Below, piece by piece: positions 39,160 through 47,948 of a stretch of DNA of 64,000 bases. Made by a program: the position numbers and the translations under genes. Every line of letters starts with the position of its first letter. Position 1 is the first letter of the stretch. The DNA comes from Pseudomonas sp. GM41(2012) (lineage in GTDB: Bacteria > Pseudomonadota > Gammaproteobacteria > Pseudomonadales > Pseudomonadaceae). The stretch spans positions 930,001-994,000 of the forward strand of contig NZ_AKJN02000006.1 in NCBI RefSeq assembly GCF_000282315.2, in the 5' to 3' direction. The notes beneath the pieces were generated by a model that saw only the letters and a program-made list of their open reading frames with translations, did no database searches and was not told the origin of the DNA.

Positions 39160-40746
39160 ATGACTCGCATACACAAGTGGCTACCGAAATTCGCCTTGGT
39201 GGCAGCCTCGGTGATGGCGATTTCGGCAACAGCCGCAGCCGCTGAAAAACCCAACATTCTGGTGATCTTCGGCGATGACATCGGCCAGACCAACATCAGT
39301 GCCTATTCCATGGGCGTGGTCGGGTACAAGACGCCGAACATCGACCGGATTGCTAAAGAAGGCATGATCTTCACCGACTATTACGCGGAGAACAGCTGCA
39401 CTGCGGGGCGTTCGTCGTTCATCACCGGGCAGACACCATTGCGCACCGGTCTGTCGAAAGTCGGTATACCGGGTGCCCCGGTGGGCCTGCAAAAACGCGA
39501 CATCACCATCGCCCAGGCACTCAAGTCCCAGGGCTATGCCACCGGCCAGTTCGGCAAGAACCACTTGGGCGACCGGGATGAGTACCTGCCGACCAATCAC
39601 GGTTTCGACGAGTTTTTCGGCAACCTGTACCACCTCAACGCCGAAGAAGAACCCGAGCGTCCGTACTGGCCCAAGGATGACCCTGAGTTCGTCAAGGCCA
39701 ACTCCCCGCGTGGTGTGATTCACAGTTTCGCCGACGGCAAGATCGAAGACACCGGCGCCTTGACCGCCAAGCGCATGGAAACCATCGACGACGAAACCAC
39801 TGCTGCGGCGCAAGCGTTTATCGAGAAACAGGCCAAGGCGGACAAGCCGTTCTTCGTCTGGATGAACACCACCCGTATGCACTTGTTCACTCACGTGCGC
39901 GATTCGATGAAGGGCCAGAGCGGCATGCCCGGCAACGAGTATGCGGACGGCATGCTCGAGCATGACGGTGACGTCGGCAAACTGCTGAAAACCCTCGACG
40001 ACCTGAAAATCGCCGACAACACCATCGTCGTCTACTCCACCGACAACGGCCCGAACCAGTTCTCCTGGCCGGACGCGGCGACCACGCCGTTCCGTAACGA
40101 GAAGAACTCCAACTGGGAAGGTGCCTATCGGGTACCGGCGATTGTTCGCTGGCCGGGCAAGATCAAGGCTGGGGAAGTGTCCAACGAAATGTTCTCGGGC
40201 ATGGACTGGTTCCCGACCCTGCTGGCTGCTGCTGGCGATGCCGGGGTGAAAGACAAACTCCTGAAAGGTTGGGCCCCGACTTCCGGCGGCACCAGTTTCA
40301 AAGTGCACCTGGACGGTTACAACCAACTGCCCTACCTGACGGGCCAACAACCTAAAGGCGAACGCAAGGAGTTCTACTACTTCAACGACGACGGTGTGCT
40401 GGTGTCCATGCGTTTCGATAACTGGAAAGCCGTGTTCTGCGAACAACGCGCACCGGGCGGTTTCAAGGTCTGGAGCGAACCGTTCGTATGCTTGCGGGTA
40501 CCGAAAATCCTCAATCTGCGGATGGATCCGTATGAGCGCGCCGACATCGTTTCCGATCAGTATTACGACTGGCAAACCAAGAACGTCTACCTGGCTGCTG
40601 TAGCCGTCGGCAAGTCGGCGCAGTTCCTGCAAACGTTCATCGAGTATCCGCCAAGCCAGAAACCGGCCAGCTTCAGCATTGACCAGATCCGCGCGGCCGT
40701 GGATGCAAAAATCGCGGAAAAAATGAAGAACCAGCCTGCACAGTAA
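39160..40746 (+). CDS. Exported arylsulfatase-family protein (CTAGR active-site motif)
   Basis: 528 residues; AAAGGAG lies nine bases before the ATG. The signal peptide (ALVAASVMAISATAAAAE) ends near residue 28. Sulfatase/alkaline-phosphatase fold: first metal Asp pair in VIFGDDIGQ, NIDRIAKEGMIFTDYY, the formylglycine region NSCTAGRSSFITGQ, catalytic residues GKNHLGD, and VYSTDNGPN for the second metal pair. The motif is C-x-A-x-R, not C-x-P-x-R. Both are seen in the family, but Ala is rarer. No sulfatase-maturing enzyme (FGE or anSME) lies nearby. Cleaves sulfate esters in the periplasm; may serve sulfur scavenging. Confidence 0.92.
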   Translation: MTRIHKWLPKFALVAASVMAISATAAAAEKPNILVIFGDDIGQTNISAYSMGVVGYKTPNIDRIAKEGMIFTDYYAENSCTAGRSSFITGQTPLRTGLSKVGIPGAPVGLQKRDITIAQALKSQGYATGQFGKNHLGDRDEYLPTNHGFDEFFGNLYHLNAEEEPERPYWPKDDPEFVKANSPRGVIHSFADGKIEDTGALTAKRMETIDDETTAAAQAFIEKQAKADKPFFVWMNTTRMHLFTHVRDSMKGQSGMPGNEYADGMLEHDGDVGKLLKTLDDLKIADNTIVVYSTDNGPNQFSWPDAATTPFRNEKNSNWEGAYRVPAIVRWPGKIKAGEVSNEMFSGMDWFPTLLAAAGDAGVKDKLLKGWAPTSGGTSFKVHLDGYNQLPYLTGQQPKGERKEFYYFNDDGVLVSMRFDNWKAVFCEQRAPGGFKVWSEPFVCLRVPKILNLRMDPYERADIVSDQYYDWQTKNVYLAAVAVGKSAQFLQTFIEYPPSQKPASFSIDQIRAAVDAKIAEKMKNQPAQ

Positions 40747-40816
40747 GACCGCTGGACCGCCGCTCGCCTTCACCAGCGAACGGCCTTGTTTTTGGCTTGA
40801 GACCGCGTCGTCCCCC

Positions 40817-40892
40817 TTCGCGAGCAAGCCCGCTCCCACAGGGGATCTGCAGTGCGGCACAAATCCCCTGTGGGAGCGGGCTTGCTCGCGAA
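40817..40892. repeat. REPIN between the sulfatase and MFS-synthase genes
   Basis: TTCGCGAGCAAGCCCGCTCC..CACAGGGGAT is mirrored by ATCCCCTGTGGGAG..CGGGCTTGCTCGCGAA. It lies in the 196-bp gap after the sulfatase gene, the first real gap in the operon, so it may split it. Confidence 0.92.
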
Positions 40893-40942
40893 AGGGCCGC
40901 CACGGTCGCCGTATTTTTTGAATTGGAACAAGGCAAACCGCA

Positions 40943-43456
40943 ATGTCCTCACGTGTCGCCAGCAAGTCGTCGGCCCTACCCGCCACTCGGATCAAATCTC
41001 CGGCGTTGCTGATTCCAGCCCTGTTGCTGTTCGTCTCCGGTGCCGCGGCGCTGGTGTATCAGGTGCTGTGGATCAAGCAGCTGTCGCTGGTGGTCGGCGT
41101 CGAGGTGTACGCCATTACCACCGGGATCAGCGCCTTTTTTGCCGGATTGGCGTTAGGCGGTTTGTTGTTCGGCCGGTGGGCCGATCACTTGCAAAAACTG
41201 GTTCTGCTCTATGCAGGGCTGGAAGTGCTGGTGGCCGTACTCGGCGTCGGGGCGACCTTCGCCATGAGCCTCGCGGCCAGCCCGTTTGCCTGGCTGGAGC
41301 AACAAGTCGGCCTGCTGGCCTGGGTGTTGCCGTTTGCACTGGTGGGCATTCCTGCGCTGCTGATGGGCGGCACCCTGCCGGTGCTGATTCGTTCGTTGGC
41401 AGCAAACCCGCAACAGCTGGGCAAGGCCGGCGGTCAGCTCTATGCGGCGAACACCGCCGGGGCCATCGCCGGCACCCTGCTCGCCGCGTTTGTGTTGATT
41501 GCAACCCTCGGTGTACGCGGCAGTGCCTTGGCGGCGGCGATGCTGAACCTGCTGGCCGCCGTCGGTGCCTTGTGGTTTCAACGCCACCGCTCGCTGCCGA
41601 ACGAGGCACCGGTCAAGCACCACGCCGACAAAGCGCCCGATCGCGTTGCCTTGTGGCTGTACTCAATCGCCGGTGGCGTGGCCCTCGGTTACGAAGTGGT
41701 CTGGTCGCAATCCATCGTGCAGTTCATGAGCACTCGTACCTACGCCTTTGCAGTGGTGCTGGCGACGTACCTCACCGGGCTGTTTCTCGGCAGCATGCTG
41801 CTGGCCCGTCGGGTTGACCGCATTCGTGATCCCTGGGGTGTGTTCGGCTTGTTGATCGCCGGTGCCGGGCTCGTCGCGTTGCTGGAAATCGCCCTGCTCG
41901 GACGCTGGTTGGTGGTCGCCCAAAGCGTGGCTGAAACCTGGGTGTTGTCGTTGGGTGCGAGTGACCTGCTGGGCATGACCGCGCGGTTTGCGGTGGCGGC
42001 AGTGAGCATTGTGTTTGTACCGACCTTGCTGCTCGGCGCCGCATTTCCGCTGGCCCTGCGTTTGAGCGTCGGCCGCGAGCGGGTCGGTCATGCGGTCGGC
42101 GCGGTGGTGGCGTTCAATACGCTGGGCGGGATTGTCGGGGTGATGCTTTGCGGGTTTGTGCTGATCCCGTTGCTGGGGCTGGTCCGAACCCTGGGCCTGC
42201 TGGCGATTGCCGCCGCCGGGATTGGGTACTTCGCGGTGCGCAAGGGTCATGGGGTCAAGAAAGGCCGGCGCCAGGCGGTGGTTGCTATCGGTTTGTTGTC
42301 AATTGCGGTGGCCGTTTTTACCCCCGTGAACAAACTCGCCAGCCTGCTTCCCGGCGCTCGCAACGCGACGTTGGCGTTCTACGAAGAAGGACGCGGTGGA
42401 ACCGTCGCCGTGGTCACTCAGGGCAAAGGACAAAAAGCATTCCAGCGTTTGTACATCCAGGGCGTTTCCAACACTGGCGACGCCATGCCGTCACTGCGCT
42501 ACATGCGTATCCAGGCGCTGCTGCCGCTGCTGATCCATAATGGCGAACCGCGCTCGGCGCTGGTGATCGGTTTTGGCACCGGCATCACCGCGGGCGCCCT
42601 GACGCGCTATCCAGGGCTGGAGCATCGCGTCGTGGCCGAGCTGCTGCCGTCAGTGGTCAAAGCCGCGCCGTTGTTCAAAGGCAACTTCAATGCGGCCACT
42701 GACCCCAGCGTTGACGTACGCCTGCAGGATGGCCGGCAGGAACTGCTGCGCAACCCGCAGCGCTACGACTTGATCACCCTCGAACCACCACCGCCCTCCG
42801 CTGCTGGCGTGGTGAATCTGTATTCCCGGGACTTCTATCAGTTGGCCGCCAGTCGCCTGGAGAAACAAGGCCTGGTCGCTCAGTGGTTGCCGCTGCCCAC
42901 CCAGAACATCGACGACTCGCGCTCACTGGTGCGCAGCTTTCTCGACGTCTTCCCCTACGCCACCCTGTGGACCAGCGAGTTCCACGAAATGCTGCTGGTG
43001 GGCTCGATGGAACCGATCGAACTGGACGCAGCGAAAATCAGCCAACGCTTCCAACAGGACACCGTGCGCAGCACCTTACAGGACGTGGGCATTGGCTCGG
43101 CTGCAGCGTTGCTCTCGACCTGGGTCACCGATCATGCAGGCCTGGAGCGTTTCGCCGCCGACGCCCAACCGGTGACCGACGATCAGCCGCGTATCGAATA
43201 TGCACCATGGGTGCGTGCCAAGGAGATCAGCCGCGTACTGCCGGCCCTGCTGGACCTGCGTATAGCGCCACCGCTGGTGAATGCCGATGCGGGTTTCAAC
43301 GAGCGGTTGAACGCACACCAGCAACGCCTGATGCAGTTCTATCGGGCGAGTCTGCATGCGTATGACGGTGACCGAGACGCGTGGGCCAGGGATATTCGCG
43401 AGGTGATGCGCGGGGATGGGGGGAATCCGTATTTCCGGTGGTTTGTCGGGGAGTGA
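40943..43456 (+). CDS. MFS-like / spermidine-synthase-like fusion membrane protein
   Basis: 837 residues. Residues ~25-450 are hydrophobic: about 12-14 helices in two blocks (LLIPALLLFVSGAAALVYQ first). Residues ~470-837 are a Rossmann-type spermidine-synthase-like domain with SAM-binding SALVIGFGTGITAGAL. The usual GGGDG becomes GFGTG, and the proton-accepting DxxDP loop is replaced by LEPPPPSAAG. So classical aminopropyl transfer is doubtful. Such fusions are widespread but uncharacterised. The position before the octaheme cytochrome suggests a membrane partner of exported enzymes. Weak ribosome site (AAGG). Confidence 0.88.
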   Translation: MSSRVASKSSALPATRIKSPALLIPALLLFVSGAAALVYQVLWIKQLSLVVGVEVYAITTGISAFFAGLALGGLLFGRWADHLQKLVLLYAGLEVLVAVLGVGATFAMSLAASPFAWLEQQVGLLAWVLPFALVGIPALLMGGTLPVLIRSLAANPQQLGKAGGQLYAANTAGAIAGTLLAAFVLIATLGVRGSALAAAMLNLLAAVGALWFQRHRSLPNEAPVKHHADKAPDRVALWLYSIAGGVALGYEVVWSQSIVQFMSTRTYAFAVVLATYLTGLFLGSMLLARRVDRIRDPWGVFGLLIAGAGLVALLEIALLGRWLVVAQSVAETWVLSLGASDLLGMTARFAVAAVSIVFVPTLLLGAAFPLALRLSVGRERVGHAVGAVVAFNTLGGIVGVMLCGFVLIPLLGLVRTLGLLAIAAAGIGYFAVRKGHGVKKGRRQAVVAIGLLSIAVAVFTPVNKLASLLPGARNATLAFYEEGRGGTVAVVTQGKGQKAFQRLYIQGVSNTGDAMPSLRYMRIQALLPLLIHNGEPRSALVIGFGTGITAGALTRYPGLEHRVVAELLPSVVKAAPLFKGNFNAATDPSVDVRLQDGRQELLRNPQRYDLITLEPPPPSAAGVVNLYSRDFYQLAASRLEKQGLVAQWLPLPTQNIDDSRSLVRSFLDVFPYATLWTSEFHEMLLVGSMEPIELDAAKISQRFQQDTVRSTLQDVGIGSAAALLSTWVTDHAGLERFAADAQPVTDDQPRIEYAPWVRAKEISRVLPALLDLRIAPPLVNADAGFNERLNAHQQRLMQFYRASLHAYDGDRDAWARDIREVMRGDGGNPYFRWFVGE

Positions 43457-43476
43457 TGCGGCGCCTGACAGACCGC

Positions 43477-43586
43477 CTTCGCGAGCAGGCTCGCTCCCAC
43501 ACTGGATCTGCCTTGATCACACATTCTGTACACAGCAGAGATCAAATGTGGGAGCGAGCTTGTCTCCGGGCGGCGTTCCGACGAAG
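43477..43586. repeat. REPIN with a 16-bp insert in the right stem
   Basis: The left half CTTCGCGAGCAGGC..TCGCTCCCACACTGG is normal. The right half, TGTGGGAGCGAGCTTGTCT, is followed by CCGGGCGGCGTTCCGA (43566-43581) before CGAAG. The insert is the same sequence found at 26521-26536 (opposite orientation). The 300-bp gap 43457-43757 holds nothing else but the leader of the cytochrome gene. Confidence 0.88.
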
Positions 43587-43757
43587 AGGCCCTCAGCCCC
43601 AACGCATCACTTGGACTTGAGCTTCATCGGTCTTCATGACCTGGACACTGCACAGCAGATCACAACCGTCATTTGACAGTCGCCGGCCATCCGGCAAAGC
43701 TGCATCGAGCTTGAACGCGCGCCTGACGGCAAACGCACCCGGACTATGGAAGTCGCA

Positions 43758-46109
43758 ATGCCGAAACATAAAAATAAAGCGGTACAGCCAACCCCTGATT
43801 CGCCACCGACCTTGATTGGCCGTTACCTGTTTCCCGTCACCCTCGGCGTTTTGCTATTGGCCATCGCGGGCATCGGCTGGTTTCTGTTCAGCAGCAAACC
43901 TGCTCCCGTGACTTATGCGCCTGTCAGCACTCCGGTTGCCCAGCCGGTCAATCCGCAACCGGTCGCCGTGGCGCCGGCAACGATGGTCGATGAGCAACAA
44001 TGCCAAGGCTGCCACAGCGAGCAGGTCAAGGACTGGCAAGGCTCCCATCACCAATTGGCGATGCAGGAAGCCAATGCCGAAACGATGCTGGGCGACTTCA
44101 ATAACGCCACCTTCAAAGCGGAAAACGAAACCACCCGTTTCTCGCACAAGGACGGCGGGTTCTGGGTCAACACCCCCGGGATTGATGGCAAGAATGCCGA
44201 CTTCAAGGTCGCCTACACCTTCGGCATCGCGCCACTGCAGCAATACATGATCGAGGTCGGCGAAGGTCGGTTGCAAGCCCTCGGCGTGGCTTGGGATACC
44301 GAGAAGCAGCGCTGGTTTCACCTCTATCCGGGCCAGGGCGTGAACTTCAAGGACCCGTTGCACTGGAGCAAGCCGAGCCAGAACGCCAACTTCATGTGCG
44401 TCGAGTGCCACACCACCGGTTACAAGCGCAATTTCGATGCCGCGAAAAATACCTTCGACAGTCACTGGAACAGCCTCGGTGTCGGCTGTCAGGCTTGCCA
44501 CGGCCCAGCCTCCAATCACCTGGAATGGACATCAAAAAAAGCTGACCTGGTCCATGCCGGTTTTGCCGTCGACCTGAAGGACAAGAACGCCACCGTCGAA
44601 ATCGAAACCTGCGCCCGCTGCCACTCGCGCCGCGCGCCATTGGGCGACGGCTTCACCGCTGGCAAACGCTTGATGGATGACTACCTGCCGAGCCCCCTGA
44701 CCCGCGAGTTGTACGCGCTGGACGGCAAGATCAAGGACGAAGTGTTCGAGCACGGCTCCTTCGCCCAGAGCAAAATGTTCGACAAGGGCGTGCGCTGCAG
44801 CAACTGCCACAACCCGCACAGCACCGAGCTCAAGGCACCGGGCAACGGTGTCTGCCTGCAATGCCACAACAGCGCCGGCAAGACTTCGGTGGACGGCGTC
44901 GACGGCAAAGGCTTGCAAGCGAAGAACTACGATTCCATCGAGCACACCCGCCACACCATGGGCCAGCCGGGTTCGCAATGCGTGGATTGCCACATGCCCG
45001 GCAAGTTCTACATGGGCAATGACTTCAGGCATGACCACAGTTTCAGCATTCCCAACCCTGAGCGGGCGAAAAAGCTCGGCACGCCGGACGCTTGCCTGAC
45101 CTGTCACCAGGGCAAGGCTGGCGACAAGGTCACCGAGCAATTCAAGCTCTGGAACACCGCCACCGCGCAGGCACCGCGTTACGACGAAAGCCTGTGGCTG
45201 ATTCGCAACGGTCAGCCCGGCGCGGCACAAGCCTTGTACGAGCAGCTGCAGCGCAGCCATTTGCCAGCGATTCAGCGCACAACCCTGCTGGCCGAGTTGC
45301 CGCTGTATCCCAGCGAACAGGCGTTGAAACTGGCCACCCAGGACTTGAACCACCCGGCCCCGCAAGTGCGTGAAAGCGCCGTCCGGGCGATCAGCGCCTT
45401 CCTGCCGCCACCGGAGCGCGCGCCGCTGCTGACGCCATTGCTGGCCGACCCGGTGAAAGCTGTGCGGATAGCCGCAGCCCGGGACCTGCTGAGCGTGGCC
45501 CGTAATGGCTTGGGCAGCGCCCAGGACAACTGGAATGCAGCCATCGCCGAATACGAGGTGGTCCAGAAGAACCTGGCCGAACGCGCCGAAGCCAACCTCA
45601 ACCTGGCCATGCTCTTTCAAGCCAGCGGTCGTAGCGGCGAAGTCGAAGCGCTGCTGCGCACCGCCCTCAAGCGCGATCCGGATTTCTACCCGGCGCTGGT
45701 GACGCTGGTGCAATGGCTGGAGGCGAACGGACGCAATCAGGAAGCTCAGACGCTGCTGGCGCAGAGCCTGAAAGAACACCCGGAGGCCGCCCTGCTGCAA
45801 CACACTCAAGGCCTGTCGCTGGTGCGCGCGGGCAAATCCGCCCAGGCCATGCCGGCCCTGCGCAAGGCCGCGCAACTGGAACCTCAGAACGCTCAGTACG
45901 GTTACGTGTTGGCGGTGGCGTTGCACGACAGCGGCAAGGTCGATGAGGCCTGCCAAGAGCTGGAGCGGCTGCTGAAAGTGCAACCGGCCAATCGCAATGC
46001 CCGGTTGTCGTTGATCCAGTACTACCTGGAAAACGGGCAGGAACCGAAGGCACAGGTGCTGTTGCAGGGCTGGAAGAAAATGAACATGGGGGATCCGGCG
46101 TTAAAGTGA
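43758..46109 (+). CDS. Membrane-anchored octaheme c-type cytochrome with HEAT and TPR repeats
   Basis: 783 residues; GGAAG precedes the ATG at 43758, 12 bases after an alternative ATG. One uncleaved helix (YLFPVTLGVLLLAIAGIGWFLF, ~22-44) anchors a periplasmic domain with eight CxxCH haem sites: CQGCH, CVECH, CQACH, CARCH, CSNCH, CLQCH, CVDCH and CLTCH (~residues 80-455). The spacing is that of the cytochrome c554 / octahaem-reductase superfamily. The C-terminal half has HEAT-like helices (APQVRESAVRAISAFLPP, PVKAVRIAAARDLL) and then TPR helices (~590-780). Probably an electron-transfer or reductase scaffold. I infer that it is the redox component of the cluster. No CxxCK site is seen, so it is not an NrfA type. 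Confidence 0.9.
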   Translation: MPKHKNKAVQPTPDSPPTLIGRYLFPVTLGVLLLAIAGIGWFLFSSKPAPVTYAPVSTPVAQPVNPQPVAVAPATMVDEQQCQGCHSEQVKDWQGSHHQLAMQEANAETMLGDFNNATFKAENETTRFSHKDGGFWVNTPGIDGKNADFKVAYTFGIAPLQQYMIEVGEGRLQALGVAWDTEKQRWFHLYPGQGVNFKDPLHWSKPSQNANFMCVECHTTGYKRNFDAAKNTFDSHWNSLGVGCQACHGPASNHLEWTSKKADLVHAGFAVDLKDKNATVEIETCARCHSRRAPLGDGFTAGKRLMDDYLPSPLTRELYALDGKIKDEVFEHGSFAQSKMFDKGVRCSNCHNPHSTELKAPGNGVCLQCHNSAGKTSVDGVDGKGLQAKNYDSIEHTRHTMGQPGSQCVDCHMPGKFYMGNDFRHDHSFSIPNPERAKKLGTPDACLTCHQGKAGDKVTEQFKLWNTATAQAPRYDESLWLIRNGQPGAAQALYEQLQRSHLPAIQRTTLLAELPLYPSEQALKLATQDLNHPAPQVRESAVRAISAFLPPPERAPLLTPLLADPVKAVRIAAARDLLSVARNGLGSAQDNWNAAIAEYEVVQKNLAERAEANLNLAMLFQASGRSGEVEALLRTALKRDPDFYPALVTLVQWLEANGRNQEAQTLLAQSLKEHPEAALLQHTQGLSLVRAGKSAQAMPALRKAAQLEPQNAQYGYVLAVALHDSGKVDEACQELERLLKVQPANRNARLSLIQYYLENGQEPKAQVLLQGWKKMNMGDPALK

Positions 46110-46130
46110 CCCGGAGTACATTCTTGAAAT

Positions 46131-46312
46131 CCACCCCTCACCCTAACCCTCCCGAAACGTCGGACCGCCCCAAGGGGTAGAGGGGACTGACCGAGGTGTT
46201 TTTTCGAGCTACATCGACCTGAAATTCCGAGTCGATCTCAGGTTTTGAAAAGCTTGAAGATCGGCTCCCTTTCCCCTCGCCCCCGTGGGGAGAGGGTTGG
46301 GGTGAGGGGTGG
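46131..46312. repeat. 182-bp dispersed repeat, copy 1, with terminal inverted repeats
   Basis: It begins CCACCCCTCACCCTAACCCT and ends in the inverse GAGGGTTGGGGTGAGG..GGTGG. An internal part (AAGGGGTAGAGGGGACTGAC, then GACCTGAAAT..CGAGTCGA and GGAGATC-like blocks) is shared with the copy at 51564-51743. Copy 1 has an extra CCGAAACGTCGGACCG at 46152-46167 in its left arm. Non-coding, between convergent genes. Confidence 0.85.
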
Positions 46313-46334
46313 ATCTAAATGACACCCCACATCT

Positions 46335-47303
46335 TCACCATGACGACCCGCTCTTCAACGCCAACTCCCGCCGACTATTCGCCCGCATCGCCTTGATCAA
46401 CGACACCGTGCCCACCAGCAAAATCGCCGCGCCAAACAGGAAGTCAATGTTGTACAGCTGAAAGTCCTGCAACGGCCCCACCAGAAACACCCGGATCGCC
46501 CCGATACTCACCAGCGTGGCGAGAAAATCGATGCCGGGCTCGTCGCGATAAAACACGTGCATCAGCGGCAGGCAAATGACCAGCAGCAACAGCAATACAA
46601 TCACCTTGAACGAGCCCTTGCGCTCGACGCTGAACGCGCATTCGTTGGCGGCGTAAGGCTTGTAATCCTCGTCGCGCACCAGCGAGTTTTTCTCATTGAT
46701 GTACTCGACCCGGTTGTACTTCTGAATGGGCGTAAAGGTGTTCGACATCTCCATCACCGTGGTGATGTGGCGAAAGCGCAAGTCGATGCGCTCATTGCCC
46801 TTGAGGTAATACAGCACCGGTTTGTAGCCGTAGCGGTAGGTGTCGAAGGGAAACTCGGTGGCGCGCCCCTGCACGCCAATCGGGCGTGGCTCGAGCTCCG
46901 CGTAGGCGCTTTTGTTGTCTGAAGCGAGGTTACGGCTCAGGGGTTTGATCCTGACCTGTTCGAGGAAAATCGGCGTGGCGCCGTAGGACCATTGCAGCGG
47001 TTCCAGGCGCAGGCGCAGCTCGTTACGGCCCAGGTCATAGCGGTTGAAGGTGCGCTCGGAAACAATCACCGCGCCGCTGAGCGTGAACTCGCCACGCAGG
47101 TTGTTGGTGACGCGCAGCGTCAGTTGATCCTTGCCCAGCGACAGCGCATCGGCGGCCGGTGGCGTGCCGCACCAGGCGTAACTGTCGAACGCACCACCCA
47201 ACTGCCCGCCGCGGTTTTCCTGAAACACATAAAAGTAACCGCCCCACAGGGTCAACATCAGCATTAACGCGGTTAACCCTAAAATCTTCTTGCCCACACT
47301 CAA
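46335..47303 (-). CDS. Membrane protein of unknown function (four helices)
   Basis: 322 residues. The N-terminal helix (ILGLTALMLMLTLWGGYFYVF) is followed by a ~200-residue extracytoplasmic beta-rich domain (residues ~30-230) and three C-terminal helices (VIVLLLLLVICLPLMHVFY, FLATLVSIGAIRVFLVGPL, LFGAAILLVGTVSLIKAM). The layout is like DUF4436 proteins, but I cannot confirm the family. It faces the dispersed repeat at its 3' end and is not in an operon. Translation start MSVGKKIL is the natural one. Confidence 0.8.
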   Translation of the reverse strand: MSVGKKILGLTALMLMLTLWGGYFYVFQENRGGQLGGAFDSYAWCGTPPAADALSLGKDQLTLRVTNNLRGEFTLSGAVIVSERTFNRYDLGRNELRLRLEPLQWSYGATPIFLEQVRIKPLSRNLASDNKSAYAELEPRPIGVQGRATEFPFDTYRYGYKPVLYYLKGNERIDLRFRHITTVMEMSNTFTPIQKYNRVEYINEKNSLVRDEDYKPYAANECAFSVERKGSFKVIVLLLLLVICLPLMHVFYRDEPGIDFLATLVSIGAIRVFLVGPLQDFQLYNIDFLFGAAILLVGTVSLIKAMRANSRRELALKSGSSW

Positions 47304-47374
47304 ACCAGACTCCTTTCAGTACGACTTCCTTATGAGGTGCGGACTCTACCAAAGTGACATCACAGCCCAAAGCA

Positions 47375-47457
47375 AAAAGATCGCAGCCTGCGGCAGCTCC
47401 TACATCAACTGCGTACACGCAATCCCGTGTAGGAGCTGCCGCAGGCTGCGATCTTTT
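47375..47457. repeat. Inverted repeat, REP subfamily 'AAGATCGCAGCC'
   Basis: AAAAGATCGCAGCCTGCGGC..AGCTCCTACA is mirrored by TGTAGGAGCTGCCGCA..GGCTGCGATCTTTT. It sits between the 46335-47303 gene's promoter region and the 3' end of the DUF934 gene (both minus strand). Same subfamily as 11566-11638. Confidence 0.9.
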
Positions 47458-47468
47458 GACCCGTTTTT

Positions 47469-47948
47469 TTACCTCCGCCTGAACAACGGTCGCGGCTCAA
47501 TCACCGAACGCCCATACAACACGCTCATCCCCGCCAGCCCCTTGAGCGCATCTTCAGCCGATTTGTCCTCACGCACCGCGAAGCTGTCGAACCCGCATTG
47601 ACGCATGTGGCTGAGTTGATCGCGCAGTACATCGCCAACCGCGCGTAACTCGCCGGTCCAGCCCAATCGAGTGCGCAGCAAGTACGCCTGGCTGTAACCG
47701 CGACCATCACGGAAACTCGGGAAATCCAGGGCAATCAGCGGCAGATGTGAAAACCACGGTTTGAGGCTTTCCACTTCATCGTCCGGCCCCAACCACACGC
47801 CCTTTTGCGGTGGACCTTCAAGCCAGCGGGCCAACGGCAGAATCACTGGACCCGCCGGCCATTCATCGTTGACATCCCTGACCAGGGTCCATGGATCATC
47901 AGCGACAATCCGCGCTACACCCTCCTCCAGTCGCAGTAAATTGTTCAT
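47469..47948 (-). CDS. DUF934 protein (CysI-associated)
   Basis: 159 residues from the ATG overlapping the reductase stop by 4 bp. Soluble; conserved IALDFPSFRDGRGYSQAYLLR and WTGELRAVGDVLRDQL blocks define DUF934, which nearly always follows a CysI/NirA-type reductase and sometimes CysH. The function is not established; a role in sulfite or nitrite reductase assembly or electron supply is inferred from linkage. The 5' overlap means translation is coupled to the reductase. Confidence 0.93.
   Translation of the reverse strand: MNNLLRLEEGVARIVADDPWTLVRDVNDEWPAGPVILPLARWLEGPPQKGVWLGPDDEVESLKPWFSHLPLIALDFPSFRDGRGYSQAYLLRTRLGWTGELRAVGDVLRDQLSHMRQCGFDSFAVREDKSAEDALKGLAGMSVLYGRSVIEPRPLFRRR

Noticed and set aside
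43381..43620. Short open frames with 'SEPARDG' or 'GASLLAK'-like translations (also 26243-26664 and 40673-41012)
   Set aside because: They are translations of REPIN hairpins. They are listed as repeats and not as genes.
46110..46334. Small gene in the spacer after the octaheme cytochrome
   Set aside because: The sequence is the dispersed repeat; no start with a ribosome site was seen.
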